Below, one piece after another: positions 12,292 to 25,200 of a DNA stretch of 64,000 nt; the first letter of the stretch is position 1, and each line of letters opens with the position of its first letter. The notes below the pieces were generated by a model, which saw only the letters and a program-made list of their open reading frames with translations, was not told where the DNA came from and searched no databases. This stretch comes from Ridgeia piscesae. Lineage: Eukaryota > Annelida > Polychaeta > Sabellida > Siboglinidae. The stretch lies in contig JAODUO010000537.1 in the NCBI GenBank assembly GCA_025642075.2, positions 385,001-449,000 on the forward strand, read 5' to 3'. A program made the translations under genes and the position numbers.

Positions 12292-14788
12292 TTTATTATA
12301 ATTATTTTTGGTAAAATTTTGAAATCTCAGATTGTATTGTTGTTTTGTGGTGTATAATGTGAATGTTTACTTTACAACGTTGTGCACCTTGTTGACTTGT
12401 TAGAAATTTGCCTAACGAATGTGTCGTATATTATTTGTTTATATATTATTTGATAGAATGCTTATTATACACTTGTGTAAATTTTTTGCCATCGATATTG
12501 AATTAATAAATAATTGTTTATACATGTACACCACATTAATCCAAGGCGTTTGTTCTGGTGTAATGTGGTTTTATCAGCCAGTCTGTTGGATCTGTTCCTT
12601 CCAGTGTCAACTCGATTGCTCTTGCTCTAGACTTGGAAGTATTCGTCCATTCTTCAGCTACACTACTAAGGCTGTTAATTAATAAATCGGTTAACTTAAT
12701 TCCATCACTGTGCAGTTATAGTGGTCGAGCGTATATATTAGGGTTGAACCCCCGGAGGCATGGGTTGCTAATTCATGGCCAAGTTTATAAATGTATTCCA
12801 ATATCTCTTAGCCTTAGGCTTAGCAATATGCCAATTGAAGTTGGGAAATGTTGATACCGGAGTTTTCATGGTCTCTCGCCAGAACTGGCTGTATCACATG
12901 ATAACACATTGACATAAACACTTCAGGACACGCAGTCAGAGTTTGTGAATCCGTTGCTGTCTTATGAACTATTTAAGCCATGCTCTTTTATATCATATGA
13001 TTCTCAATGAAGTGGACTTGTGCGTTTAGTGCCATGGATTGGTTTTTATTTTGGCTTCACTTTTCGACCATTATTTGGGGGAGTGGTGCTTTTTTCTGTC
13101 TTTTTTATTCATTAACATTCTACATATAATATTATATGTACATCAGACGGACAAACAATTAAATGAAAGTTTTTACTTCATAATAAACAAGAATGGGTCT
13201 GATTTGATTGGTTAAGATACTAGCATCATCTGATATCACCCATCAATCTGATTATGTTGCTTTTTTGGGGCATATGCTGACGGATGCAAATTGCAACGTT
13301 TTAAACCCCCAATGACCACTCATTTCTTCCTTTTTTCCCCTTTTTGGGGAGAGCCGACTTGATTATTTGAAAATTTGGGGTTTGGGGGGTTTTTTGGTTA
13401 ATTTTGAAAATCGTACTTGTAACACATAAAGCAAACCTAATGACGCCACATGTTCGTAGAAGAAATTCACTATAACTGCTACGTCAACTTTACATGACTC
13501 GCACAAAGAAGATATCCGAGTATTGTATCGTCATAGTAATAATAATTTCCAAGTGCTCACACACGCCAAAAGTTTTCCATGTTTTGAGACTGTGCCACCT
13601 AGCGACCAACTGGCTACCTAATACTATCAGGAAGCAGCACTACGGTTTTGTTTTACAACTACATGTCTACAAGCACTGCTTTAGCTGCTACACGGCCGAG
13701 CATAAGCCCGGTTACTAAGCCCTGTGTAGACTGCAAAAAATAAGATAATTTAAATGGTTTCACAATACGGATTTTTATGTATTACTACTTTTCAGGCGAA
13801 TTTGATATTTGATCAAACCCTAAAGTAAAAAAAAGACAAAAAAAAACCCAAAAATTAGGCTTTTTAACCTAATAAAGATATTGGGAAAACTTTTAAAAGG
13901 TTTAGAACCCCTCCCCGGGGAATAAAAAGCTGAAATAACTGAAGGAGGAATTAAGTTAAAGATTTTTTTAAAAGCCAAACAAGAATGGACGAATACTTCC
14001 AAGTCTAGAGCAAGAGCAATCGAGTTGACACTGGAAGGAACAGATCCAACAGACTGGCTGATAAAACCACATTACACCAGAACAAACGCCTTGGATTAAT
14101 GTGGTGTACATGTATAAACAATTATTTATTAATTCAATATCGATGGCAAAAAATTTACACAAGTGTATAATAAGCATTCTATCAAATATATAAACAAATA
14201 ATATACGACACATTCGTTAGGCAAATTTCTAACAAGTCAACAAGGTGCACAACGTTGTAAAGTAAACATTCACATTATACACCACAAAACAACAATACAA
14301 TCTGAGATTTCAAAATTTTACCAAAAATAATTATAATAAATTTATTCATAAATGGCGAGCTTGGCAATCATGGTTAAATTTATATTATCAACTTCATATA
14401 AAACAAAATGTATAAATATATATCTCTATTTATACTATACATTAGTTGCATTCTGTATCTATGTATTGCTGTAAATTGTTGTTCTAGCATTCAACAAGAC
14501 AAAAATTAAACAATTTTTCGCTAAATATAATATACGGTGCAGAGCCATGGAAGAATTGTATATAAACCAGACTCTGAAATGTCTTTGGCTTTGCCTTTTC
14601 AACCCAGCATTATGCCGTGATCCAATCACCTCTTGCAGGTGGTAAACTCCAGCTGTGAACTGGAAAGTTCACCAGCTCCACCAGTTTACCACTGGTGAAT
14701 TTATGCAACTGGGTCACGAACTGGAATTCATGGTAAACATGAGGCAACTGGAACACAGCATTACAACACAACATGGTAAGAGACATTG

Positions 14789-17700
14789 CTACAGTTTCAA
14801 GGTCAGCTGGTAAAGTGTCTCATCAAAAAATGTCAGTCCCCATGACTTCTGCAAGGGCTTCAGAGAATCTTTCTTGTCCACGTACTTTATGTCAAATGTT
14901 TCTCCTACAACAAAGAGAACAATTAAAAAATCACACCTATGATGCCTACAAAACTGTGAAAAAGAAAGTAATTTGCCAAGTTGTTGAATAAATCCTATAT
15001 ATGCATGTACGCATTATAAAGCTTACTCTCAAACATACACTTGATCTTCAGAAGACCCATGAGTTTAAAACACACACATGGGTAAATATGTTACCATTTA
15101 AAATTAAATATGCCCCTGTAATTACATAAATAGCACTGTGCACATTGCAGAAATAAGAAAATCTATGGTAAAAGATAGCATCAATCAAGGTATAGTTTAT
15201 CACTTCCCTATAGTTTATCATTTCCCACTATAAACACCATGTTAATTTTTTATCAGAAAGTGAAAGAAATCATACCAAAGATTTCGTCCACACCTTCCTT
15301 CTCCACAGAATGGGGAGGACCTGAAAGTTGATCAGAAAATTATACAAGACATGTTTAACTCCACAGTACTGCCATCTGGTGAATGGATGAGCCCGCAATT
15401 TATCCACTTCATAAGTAAATACATAGTAACTCTAAATAAAGTGACTGTTTGACGCGTGCAACAGTGCAATGGTTAGCACATCTACCTGGTATGGTGGCAC
15501 CCCGAGTTCAATGCCCACATTGAGCAGACATGGTGTATTTGGTGTCGAAATCTGGTTCGCAACATTTGACACGTTGTATCCCTCATGACTCAGAGACCAC
15601 AACTCTAAATGTCAGTCCCATCTAATTTTTTATGTGAAAGAACCACTACCTTCAGTGCCAGTATAGAAAGGTTGGTCTGACTAGTTGAATAATGAGACAT
15701 CATACAATCATAACATTGTAACTCTAATACATAAAAATCAAAAATAACGCAAATATGAAAATAATTATAAATAGAATAGAAAAACATTCATTTGGGGGAG
15801 ATCAAAGCAGTTGCCCAAAGGTGGGGTGAAGAAGAAAGAGGTATGCTTCACCCCAAAGGAACACTCATTTCTCCCGTTAGAATAACAAATAAACAATGAT
15901 GCATATTGATTATTTTGAGTTTTACCATGAATGACGTTCCTGTCATAGCTGTCTATGACCAGCATGTATCTTGCATGCGGTGCCATCAAGGAAGCAATCA
16001 GTGGAATGTACCTGCGACACAAATATGGTTATCATCAGTTTTACTTATACAACACTGACTCACCAATGCTTAATCAGTCGGGTAAAGAAAAAAGTTTTTA
16101 TATAGGCAGTATCTAATCCTTAGGATTGCTCAAAGCACTTTACTCCCTGGCAGACCTGTTCAATCGAACACCATCTCGACTGCTCAGGGAAGCCCCCAGC
16201 CACGCTGCAATTAATGCGCAAAAATTCATATTCATATTCATAGACAAATATCCACCATTGTTTATAGCCAGGTTCTCATTTATAAAGCTGAGTGAACTGG
16301 AGCAATGTAGAGTGAAAAAACTTTCCCAAGTTTTGACACAACAGCACAGGATTCGAACCCGTGTTCTCTTAGTTGAGAGTGCGATGCTCTAGCCATTATA
16401 CCAATGCACTACATTGTAGTAGTAGATGTGTTTACTTGTAAAGCATCAGGAAATATTAAAAAGATTAAAATTATAGTAGAATTTACAGGTGCAGATCAAT
16501 TTCAACAAAACTGAACTATTTGCTTATGGTGAGGTGATAATTATCTATGTACAGCTGTATAGTCAGGGGTATGGTACCTGCAATACAGTTCACAGACATT
16601 TACAGTGAATACAATATTTTATTTGCGTATTTGTTTCCTGTATCTTTGGGATGGTTTATCTATAAAGTATAAATGACCAATATTGCATGCAGGCTTCAGA
16701 GCAAAAAAATAAAAAATTAAATGTTTGAAAACAAAACGAATAACTACCGGGAGTCAACCAGCAGTGTGGCATAATAAGGACTGAATGCCCTGAAAACAGA
16801 TTAATATTAATAAGCAGGAGTATAGATTTGGTTCTAATAAACATCGTAATTATATCCTAGTCACAGTAGAGGATTAAGTGTATAAGTAAAAAGATGCCTA
16901 CTTCTTTCTGTCGTCTATATTTATGATGGTGAATCCGCCTCTATCCCATACGGTGTCAAAGTTGCATTCTATGCTCCTGCAAACAGAAAACAATTACAGT
17001 GAATTACTATAAAATACATAACTAATCTGTTATCATATATCATATATTGTAAAAATAAACCAGACGCCATTGACAAGACTTGTAAGAGTCAAAACCACAA
17101 GGATGTAAGTTGTAAAGGTGAAATAATATTTTTACACACTTGTGTTGCAATACTGTTGCAAATTACGTCACATAAGTAACAGTAGTTAGAAGTGTAAACA
17201 AGCAATTCATAAATCACAATTTTATAACTTATAATTTTTAACTATTGCTCAAAGAGTTTAGAAATTGTACATCTTCATTCATTTTTATTCTATGGGCATC
17301 AAGAACATGTACATATTAAGATCAATGTAATAAAAATATGGCCAAAGTAATTTTTTAATACTTGTTTTACACATTCAACGTAATTACCCTGATCGCCTTT
17401 TAAAAACTTTAATCAAAAAACAGGTAAAATTAATGAAAGTTTGCCATGAAATGCAGCAGCTCCCTGTGTGGTCCTTTGCAGGCACAAAATGTAAACCTAT
17501 TTGTATAGGCTTTTTGAGACAAGCAGAACCAGTGACAGAGTAGATGATTAGCAGTTGTTTATCTGCATGACTTATATCAAACAACAAACTGTATTTGCCA
17601 GGGTGCCAACTGTTACGGCTTATATAATAATTAACAGACTTTTGGGAACAGGAATATTCACCATGGTTATGAGCATTTTGAAGAAGTCACATTTTTATGT

Positions 17701-19852
17701 TATGCTTGAAATATCATGTTTGTCAAAAAGCCTGCAATTAACAGGTCTTCACATGTCTGAGCAGTGATTAGTAAAATAGCTTAGATGGGCACAATTAGAT
17801 ATACCAAAGTCTTGTGAGAATCTTTTCGATATACATAGCAAATCAATGGGTATGGTTAATAATTGGGATTTATTTGTGGCCTTACAGATTATTTGCCAGT
17901 ACAGTGTATTACAAGTGTAGGCTACATAAGGTTTAGTACATATGACAAACTCTGGGCACCGTAGACTAGGGGAAAAACAGCGCACATGTTGACATGTACA
18001 TTGAACTAACACACACACACTGGTAATGTAAATTAAATTGTACAGAAGCAACTACAAAAATGATGATCTGCAATACCCACCTTGTAGAGCTTAATGCTGG
18101 TGCCTTCAATGGGGAGAACATTGTACTGCAGATGGTGGTCTTCACCAAACTGTTTCGCTGCCACCTCTGACCCTTCTATTCCAACTACTTCATGGCCCTT
18201 GTCAGCCAGCCTAAACATGGGGGTCAAATGGCAGTGGTCCAATAGGGGTCTCATTAAAATAAATTACATGCATCATTGTAAACATGTAATATTTGTACAA
18301 ATATCACTCTTATTAACACTCGTCATTAATGGGGTTGTTGCCAAGATGAAAGTAACAAATTTTTATTCATGTACACACGTCACTTATGTCCCGTGGTTGG
18401 AAAGTCAGTTGTTTCACATGTGCTATCTTGCGCTATCTCTACCGGGGTCCTTCAGTCTTGTCTAGTTTGTTCCATGTTGTCAGTCTCCCTCTAGATCAGG
18501 TTTTATGGGTTAGTATTGATTATCTCGTATTCCATCCCCTGCCAGTCCCTCCATTGACGTTAACCACACTTTCAATTTTGTTTTTCTTGTCCATATTATG
18601 CTTAACCAACTTCTTTCCATCTTTGTTTGTGTAGCTTAGCTTGTTCTTTGCTTGGCTGGTGAGTGCTTCCGCATCGTATGTCATTGCTGGAAGTATGCAC
18701 GAGTTGTAGCCTTATCTCTTCAAACATGTCCCAATATTACCCTCGAAGAGACTCATCTCTTCAAATAGGTTTCAGTGTTAGCCTTGAATATGTCATGGTG
18801 CTTGGCGAATGCTGTCCATCCACCGGTGATTCTTCTTTGAATCTCATTGTCTTGGTTTTTGTCTCTCGTGCTGTATCACTGTCCCAGGTAGGCATAGCTT
18901 TCAATGTTCTCTGTCTGAGTGATGTTATTGTTGGTGTTCAATAGATGTACTATTTATTCACAAGTGGTGTTCAATAGTATAACTTTTAGCATAGACATGA
19001 TCTGTAGAATCTTTCAATATTTTGGTTTAACACTCATGACTCACACAAAGTTGAGACAGTACATTTTAATATAATAGTTTGTACTTGTCAATATTTCACC
19101 TTGAATTAGTTATGATAGACATGTATTTTCCTAATACAAATTATTATAAAATAAATATAATTATACAGTGAGAATTAATTAGGCTGCTAATAAAAGGTAT
19201 ACAAAACATTCCAATATATTCTAGCATTTGATTAAAGAACTTACCATTTCATATCATATGTTTTACCACAAAATGGAAACAGCACCTTGGCATTTGCCTT
19301 GCCATTGACAGCGACATCCACATGTTTCTCTAAGTGACTGCAATTGAAGAATCACATAAGTCTATAAGTAACATTGTTGTGTAGTATCAATTGACACCTT
19401 TACATTGTGAAATATAACATGAAATACAACATGGCGATGACCCTGCATGAAATGATCAAGTAAAGAAATGGAGACAACCAATGGATGAAAACACATGAAA
19501 CTTTCTGAACAACGCGCAAAATCATAACTGGATACCGGACTGGCATCGCAACTAGTTCATCTCTAGTTGACACTGAATATCACTGACACCGCTTGGATTG
19601 AGTGTACAGTGCGAATGCTGTAAGCGGACATCCAGTGTTAAACAGGATCAATCTATGTTACATTGTGACACAGATGGACAAATGAAGGAACTTTAAATAC
19701 AATAACTGCAGACATTTTACCATTGTTTGTTTGTCAACTTAACAAATGACTTACGGGTGAACATGATCTAAATGCCATTTGTTTCTCCCTTCCGACCAAG
19801 CTTTGCGCCAGTCATCCACATGCACCACTCGTGGCTCCTTCACGTCAGACAT
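14789..19852 (-). pseudogene. TPMT: TPMT-like gene, inverted copy B (broken as assembled)
   Basis: On the minus strand the ATG (19850-19852), most exons, their splice sites and the stop (14789-14791) are preserved and match copy A. The patch at about 17335-17435 has destroyed the exon equivalent to 9133-9185 (YVEANVRIYVGDVW), and the 3' flank of exon 6 is damaged near 15780-15880. If this sequence were real the gene could not make a normal product. I think the damage is in the assembly, so this should not be counted as a biological paralogue without checking. Confidence 0.75.
18325..18952 (-). mobile_element. RTE-type fragment, inverted copy B (corrupted)
   Basis: Reverse complement of the insertion at 7504-8151. 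The part up to about 18640 is damaged; 18663-18952 is clean. Confidence 0.75.
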
Positions 19853-21766
19853 CACTCAGTTTATCCTGGAAACAGTAGCGTGGTCATTCAAACTGTTTAC
19901 ATGAACAGACACTTGGTCTGTCGGGTCCCTGGTTTGTTTCACAGAGTCTTAGGAGTTAGGTTATTAATCGTTCGCTGTCAATGAAACAAATTAGGTAATT
20001 TTTAACTGGCCCAAAATAATAAATTATCAGCAGCATCCACGTCGTAGGAGCCTTAGTAGTAGTAGTGGAGAGGGATATAGTTTAGTTAGGTTAGGGTCGG
20101 TACAACTGATTTCAGCCAATTGTGAATGACATTGTAATGGGGGTTTTTTGTAACATAAAAAAAATAAAGGGGAGGAATGGTGGTTGGGTTGCAGTAACAA
20201 GCCTGAATTAAAAGTTCCAAATTTTTTGGTGATATTTCCTTGGAAAAGGGTTAAAATTTTGGGATTCCGTGGGAAAATTTAATTTCGACGTTCCCTCCAG
20301 GAAAAGGGGATTTTTAGGCGTGTGGTGTTTTTTTTTCTGTGGCCTTATCTTTTTTCTGTTCGGGTGGAGGATTCAAATCAATAGTTACGAAGGTTGGGGG
20401 TGAAATTTTTTGTAAAACATTTAAATAAACTTTTTTACGGCGGGTTTAAAAGTGTTTGGGCCCAGGAAAGGGAAAAGCGTAAATGGATTGCGGGGAAAGG
20501 CCCCGGTGGTTTTTCTGTAACCCCTTTTGGCGGGGCACGGCGTTGAACCTATTCATATTTAAATATTGTTTAATATTCCCGAAGGACCAATCCAGAATTG
20601 GGAAAAATTTAAATTTAATTGTTTCTTGTTTTCTTGCCGTTTTTAGTTTCTTGAGGAAGCCGGGTTGTCCCCCTTCTATCGGTGATTTATTTAAACCCCC
20701 AATTGGTTGTCCGTATGCATTTTTTACGCCAAGGTATTCGTCTCTTTAATTTCAGGTTGTGTCTGTAGGTGTATACGGTCAATTTTTCTTGTGGCCCCTT
20801 TAAACCCTTAGCATTTCGTGGAGGAAAAGCTCAAACTTTTTTCCCCTCCCAGTGGTGAGGAATCAAGATCTTTTTGCAGCTTTTTCTGGTCCTCTTTCAG
20901 TCTTTGTCTTAAAATGTAATGGTGTTACTGCACAGGGTGCTTCATCAATGAAAAACGACCGTAACACCGGTACTGATAGAACGATACACGAAACTTCTAT
21001 AACAAATGTTACGTGATACGTGCCGTTGCGCCGGCTCAAAACTATAACAAACGTTCTGCCACAACAAATTAAGGGAGTTCAAATAAATCACGTTGATACG
21101 GGCGCGGGGAGGTTCAATCACCCGTGTCCATGAATGTTACGAGCGCACCAAGTGGATTACCGAGGAACTATTGCAATGAACTATAATAAGGCCTATTAAT
21201 AATAATTAAGAAAATTACAAATAATTTGTCTGCTATATGTATTTTGGCAATGGCTTCCTTACGGGGAATTATATTAAAGCATTACTATTACATATCTCGA
21301 GCTGTCGCAAGGAGGTGGAATCATCTGTAGTTCTCGTGCCATTCGCCAGGGTGCCCTATATTCAGAACAAATCGGACTCGGAGCTGTCACTCGCAGATCG
21401 GAGGTGTCACGCTTCAGCTGTATCGCTGGTTGCAAAGTTCAGCGTGTTTAGTGATTGTTATCTGCCTGCTTGACGTGAAGTAAGTACAGTTTGATATCAA
21501 GGTCAGTATGTTGAATTACAAAAAATCTGATTTCGGTATGTGTCAAGCGGTGTGCGATGAATCTATAATGATAGTGGGTGAATCTCGTCTCGACTCAGAG
21601 TCAGAGACAGAGGTAGTTTTTAGTTGACACTGACAGCAAAAGCCAAAAGTCGAGCCTTGACACTCGCCGTAACTCGGTCACCTTAAATCACCAATGTTGA
21701 GTGGAGACGTCTTGAAATTAATTAAGTTCAAACTAATTCAGCGAGCAGTATAAAACAAAAGTTGTA

Positions 21767-21826
21767 TACCCTTATCTTAATCTTAATTGGATGATATATC
21801 ATCCAATTAAGATTAAGATAAGGGTA
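21767..21826. repeat. Perfect 60-bp palindrome, copy C
   Basis: Identical to the palindrome at 6133-6192. Confidence 0.97.
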
Positions 21827-22237
21827 AACAAATAACAAATATAATTCTACCGGCGTATGTTGACTTGCATTAGCCATAGCCATGGCGCATAGCCATCGCA
21901 TAGGTTATTGCTTTGCTGTCATGTTGACAAAACAAGTCATGCAATTACAACATTACAATGTCATTCACAATTGGCTGAAATCAGTTGTACCGACCCTAAC
22001 CTAACTAAACTATATCCCTCTCCACTACTACTACTAAGGCTCCTACGACGTGGATGCTGCTGATAATTTATTATTTTGGGCCAGTTAAAAATTACCTAAT
22101 TTGTTTCATTGACAGCGAACGATTAATAACCTAACTCCTAAGACTCTGTGAAACAAACCAGGGACCCGACAGACCAAGTGTCTGTTCATGTAAACAGTTT
22201 GAATGACCACGCTACTGTTTCCAGGATAAACTGAGTG

Positions 22238-25200
22238 ATGTCTGACGTGAAGGAGCCACGAGTGGTGCATGTGGATGACTGGCGCAAAGCTTGGTCGGAA
22301 GGGAGAAACAAATGGCATTTAGATCATGTTCACCCGTAAGTCATTTGTTAAGTTGACAAACAAACAATGGTAAAATGTCTGCAGTTATTGTATTTAAAGT
22401 TCCTTCATTTGTCCATCTGTGTCACAATGTAACATAGATTGATCCTGTTTAACACTGGATGTCCGCTTACAGCATTCGCACTGTACACTCAATCCAAGCG
22501 GTGTCAGTGATATTCAGTGTCAACTAGAGATGAACTAGTTGCGATGCCAGTCCGGTATCCAGTTATGATTTTGCGCGTTGTTCAGAAAGTTTCATGTGTT
22601 TTCATCCTTTGGGTTGTCTCCATTTCTTTACTTGATCATTTCATGCAGGGTCATCGCCATGTTGTATTTCATGTTATATTTCACAATGTAAAGGTGTCAA
22701 TTGATACTACACAACAATGTTACTTATAGACTTATGTGATTCTTCAATTGCAGTCACTTAGAGAAACATGTGGATGTCGCTGTCAATGGCAAGGCAAATG
22801 CCAAGGTGCTGTTTCCATTTTGTGGTAAAACATATGATATGAAATGGTAAGTTCTTTAATCAAATGCTAGAATATATTGGAATGTTTTGTATACCTTTTA
22901 TTAGCAGCCTAATTAATTCTCACTGTATAATTATATTTATTTTATAATAATTTGTATTAGGAAAATACATGTCTATCATAACTAATTCAAGGTGAAATAT
23001 TGACAAGTACAAACTATTATATTAAAATGTACTGTCTCAACTTTGTGTGAGTCATGAGTGTTAAACCAAAATATTGAAAGATTCTACAGATCATGTCTAT
23101 GCTAAAAGTTATACTATTGAACACCACTTGTGAATAAATAGTACATCTATTGAACACCAACAATAACATCACTCAGACAGAGAACATTGAAAGCTATGCC
23201 TACCTGGGACAGTGATACAGCACGAGAGACAAAAACCAAGACAATGAGATTCAAAGAAGAATCACCGGTGGATGGACAGCATTCGCCAAGCACCATGACA
23301 TATTCAAGGCTAACACTGAAACCTATTTGAAGAGATGAGTCTCTTCGAGGGTAATATTGGGACATGTTTGAAGAGATAAGGCTACAACTCGTGCATACTT
23401 CCAGCAATGACATACGATGCGGAAGCACTCACCAGCCAAGCAAAGAACAAGCTAAGCTACACAAACAAAGATGGAAAGAAGTTGGTTAAGCATAATATAG
23501 CAAGACAGAAAAACAAACATCTGAACACAGATGTGATTAAACAAGTCAGAATATGGAAGTGGACCTGGGCAGGGCACATCAGCAGAATACGAGATAATCA
23601 ATGGACATGGAAACCCTATAAAAACCTGATCTAGAGGGAGACTGACAACATGGAGACAAACTAGACAAGTACTGGAAGGGCACTTCCTGGTAGAGGATAG
23701 CGCAAGATAGGCACATGTGGAAGCAGCATGCTGAGGCCTTTGCCCAACCACGGGACACTACAGCTGCACAATGATGATGATGACGAGTGAATAAAATTCT
23801 GTTTACTTGCAATCTTTGTTGCAACAACCCCATTAATGACGAGTGTTAATAAGAGTGATATTTGTACAAATATTACATGTTTACAATGATGCATGTAATT
23901 TATTTTAATGAGACCCCTATTGGACCACTGCCATTTGACCCCCATGTTTAGGCTGGCTGACAAGGGCCATGAAGTAGTTGGAATAGAAGGGTCAGAGGTG
24001 GCAGCGAAACAGTTTGGTGAAGACCACCATCTGCAGTACAATGTTCTCCCCATTGAAGGCACCAGCATTAAGCTCTACAAGGTGGGTATTGCAGATCATC
24101 ATTTTTGTAGTTGCTTCTGTACAATTTAATTTACATTACCAGTGTGTGTGTGTTAGTTCAATGTACATGTCAACATGTGCGCTGTTTTTCCCCTAGTCTA
24201 CGGTGCCCAGAGTTTGTCATATGTACTAAACCTTATGTAGCCTACACTTGTAATACACTGTACTGGCAAATAATCTGTAAGGCCACAAATAAATCCCAAT
24301 TATTAACCATACCCATTGATTTGCTATGTATATCGAAAAGATTCTCACAAGACTTTGGTATATCTAATTGTGCCCATCTAAGCTATTTTACTAATCACTG
24401 CTCAGACATGTGAAGACCTGTTAATTGCAGGCTTTTTGACAAACATGATATTTCAAGCATAACATAAAAATGTGACTTCTTCAAAATGCTCATAACCATG
24501 GTGAATATTCCTGTTCCCAAAAGTCTGTTAATTATTATATAAGCCGTAACAGTTGGCACCCTGGCAAATACAGTTTGTTGTTTGATATAAGTCATGCAGA
24601 TAAACAACTGCTAATCATCTACTCTGTCACTGGTTCTGCTTGTCTCAAAAAGCCTATACAAATAGGTTTACATTTTGTGCCTGCAAAGGACCACACAGGG
24701 AGCTGCTGCATTTCATGGCAAACTTTCATAACCTAACATTTACTCTGTTTGTTGTTCTCCATTACAGTATGTTGAGGCAAATGTGCGTATCTACGTTGGT
24801 GATGTGTGGGAGTTTAACAGGTGGGTGACTGAGTTACCTGTGTGAATATCGCATAGGTACTTGAAGACAAGTTTACATTACATGGCCATATTTTTATTAC
24901 ATTGATCTTAATATGTACATGTTCTTGATGCCCATAGAATAAAAATGAATGAAGATGTACAATTTCTAAACTCTTTGAGCAATAGTTAAAAATTATAAGT
25001 TATAAGATTGTGATTTATTAACTGCTTGTTTACACTTCTAACTACTGTTACTGGTGCAAGTTCTGCTTATGTGACGTAGTATTATTGCAACAGTATTGCA
25101 ACACAAGTGTGTAAAAATATTATTTCACCTTTACAACTTACATCCTTGTGGTTTTGACTCTTACAAGTCTTGTCAATGGCGTCTGGTTTATTTTTACAAT

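Larger units (their letters stand above)
4433..12835 (+). repeat. Copy A of the 8.4-kb TPMT-containing unit (forward)
   Basis: This stretch reappears forward at 20140-28467 (copy C), and most of it reappears inverted within 12836-20139 (copy B). A and C are nearly identical from 5218 onward. The few differences include a 6-bp indel near 5960, single-base changes near 6111 and 6253, and a 3-bp indel near 12448. Identity ends at 12835, where A jumps into inverted sequence while C runs on into unique DNA. Confidence 0.95.
12836..20139 (-). repeat. Copy B: inverted copy of 21951-29648, with corrupted patches
   Basis: Position 12836 pairs with 29648, and the sequence runs backwards to about 21951. 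Long islands match copies A and C almost perfectly. Between them are patches (about 13040-13420, 13815-13980, 15735-15880, 17335-17435 and 18340-18640) full of deletions and homopolymer runs. This is the look of raw long-read sequence that was only partly corrected. Confidence 0.93.
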
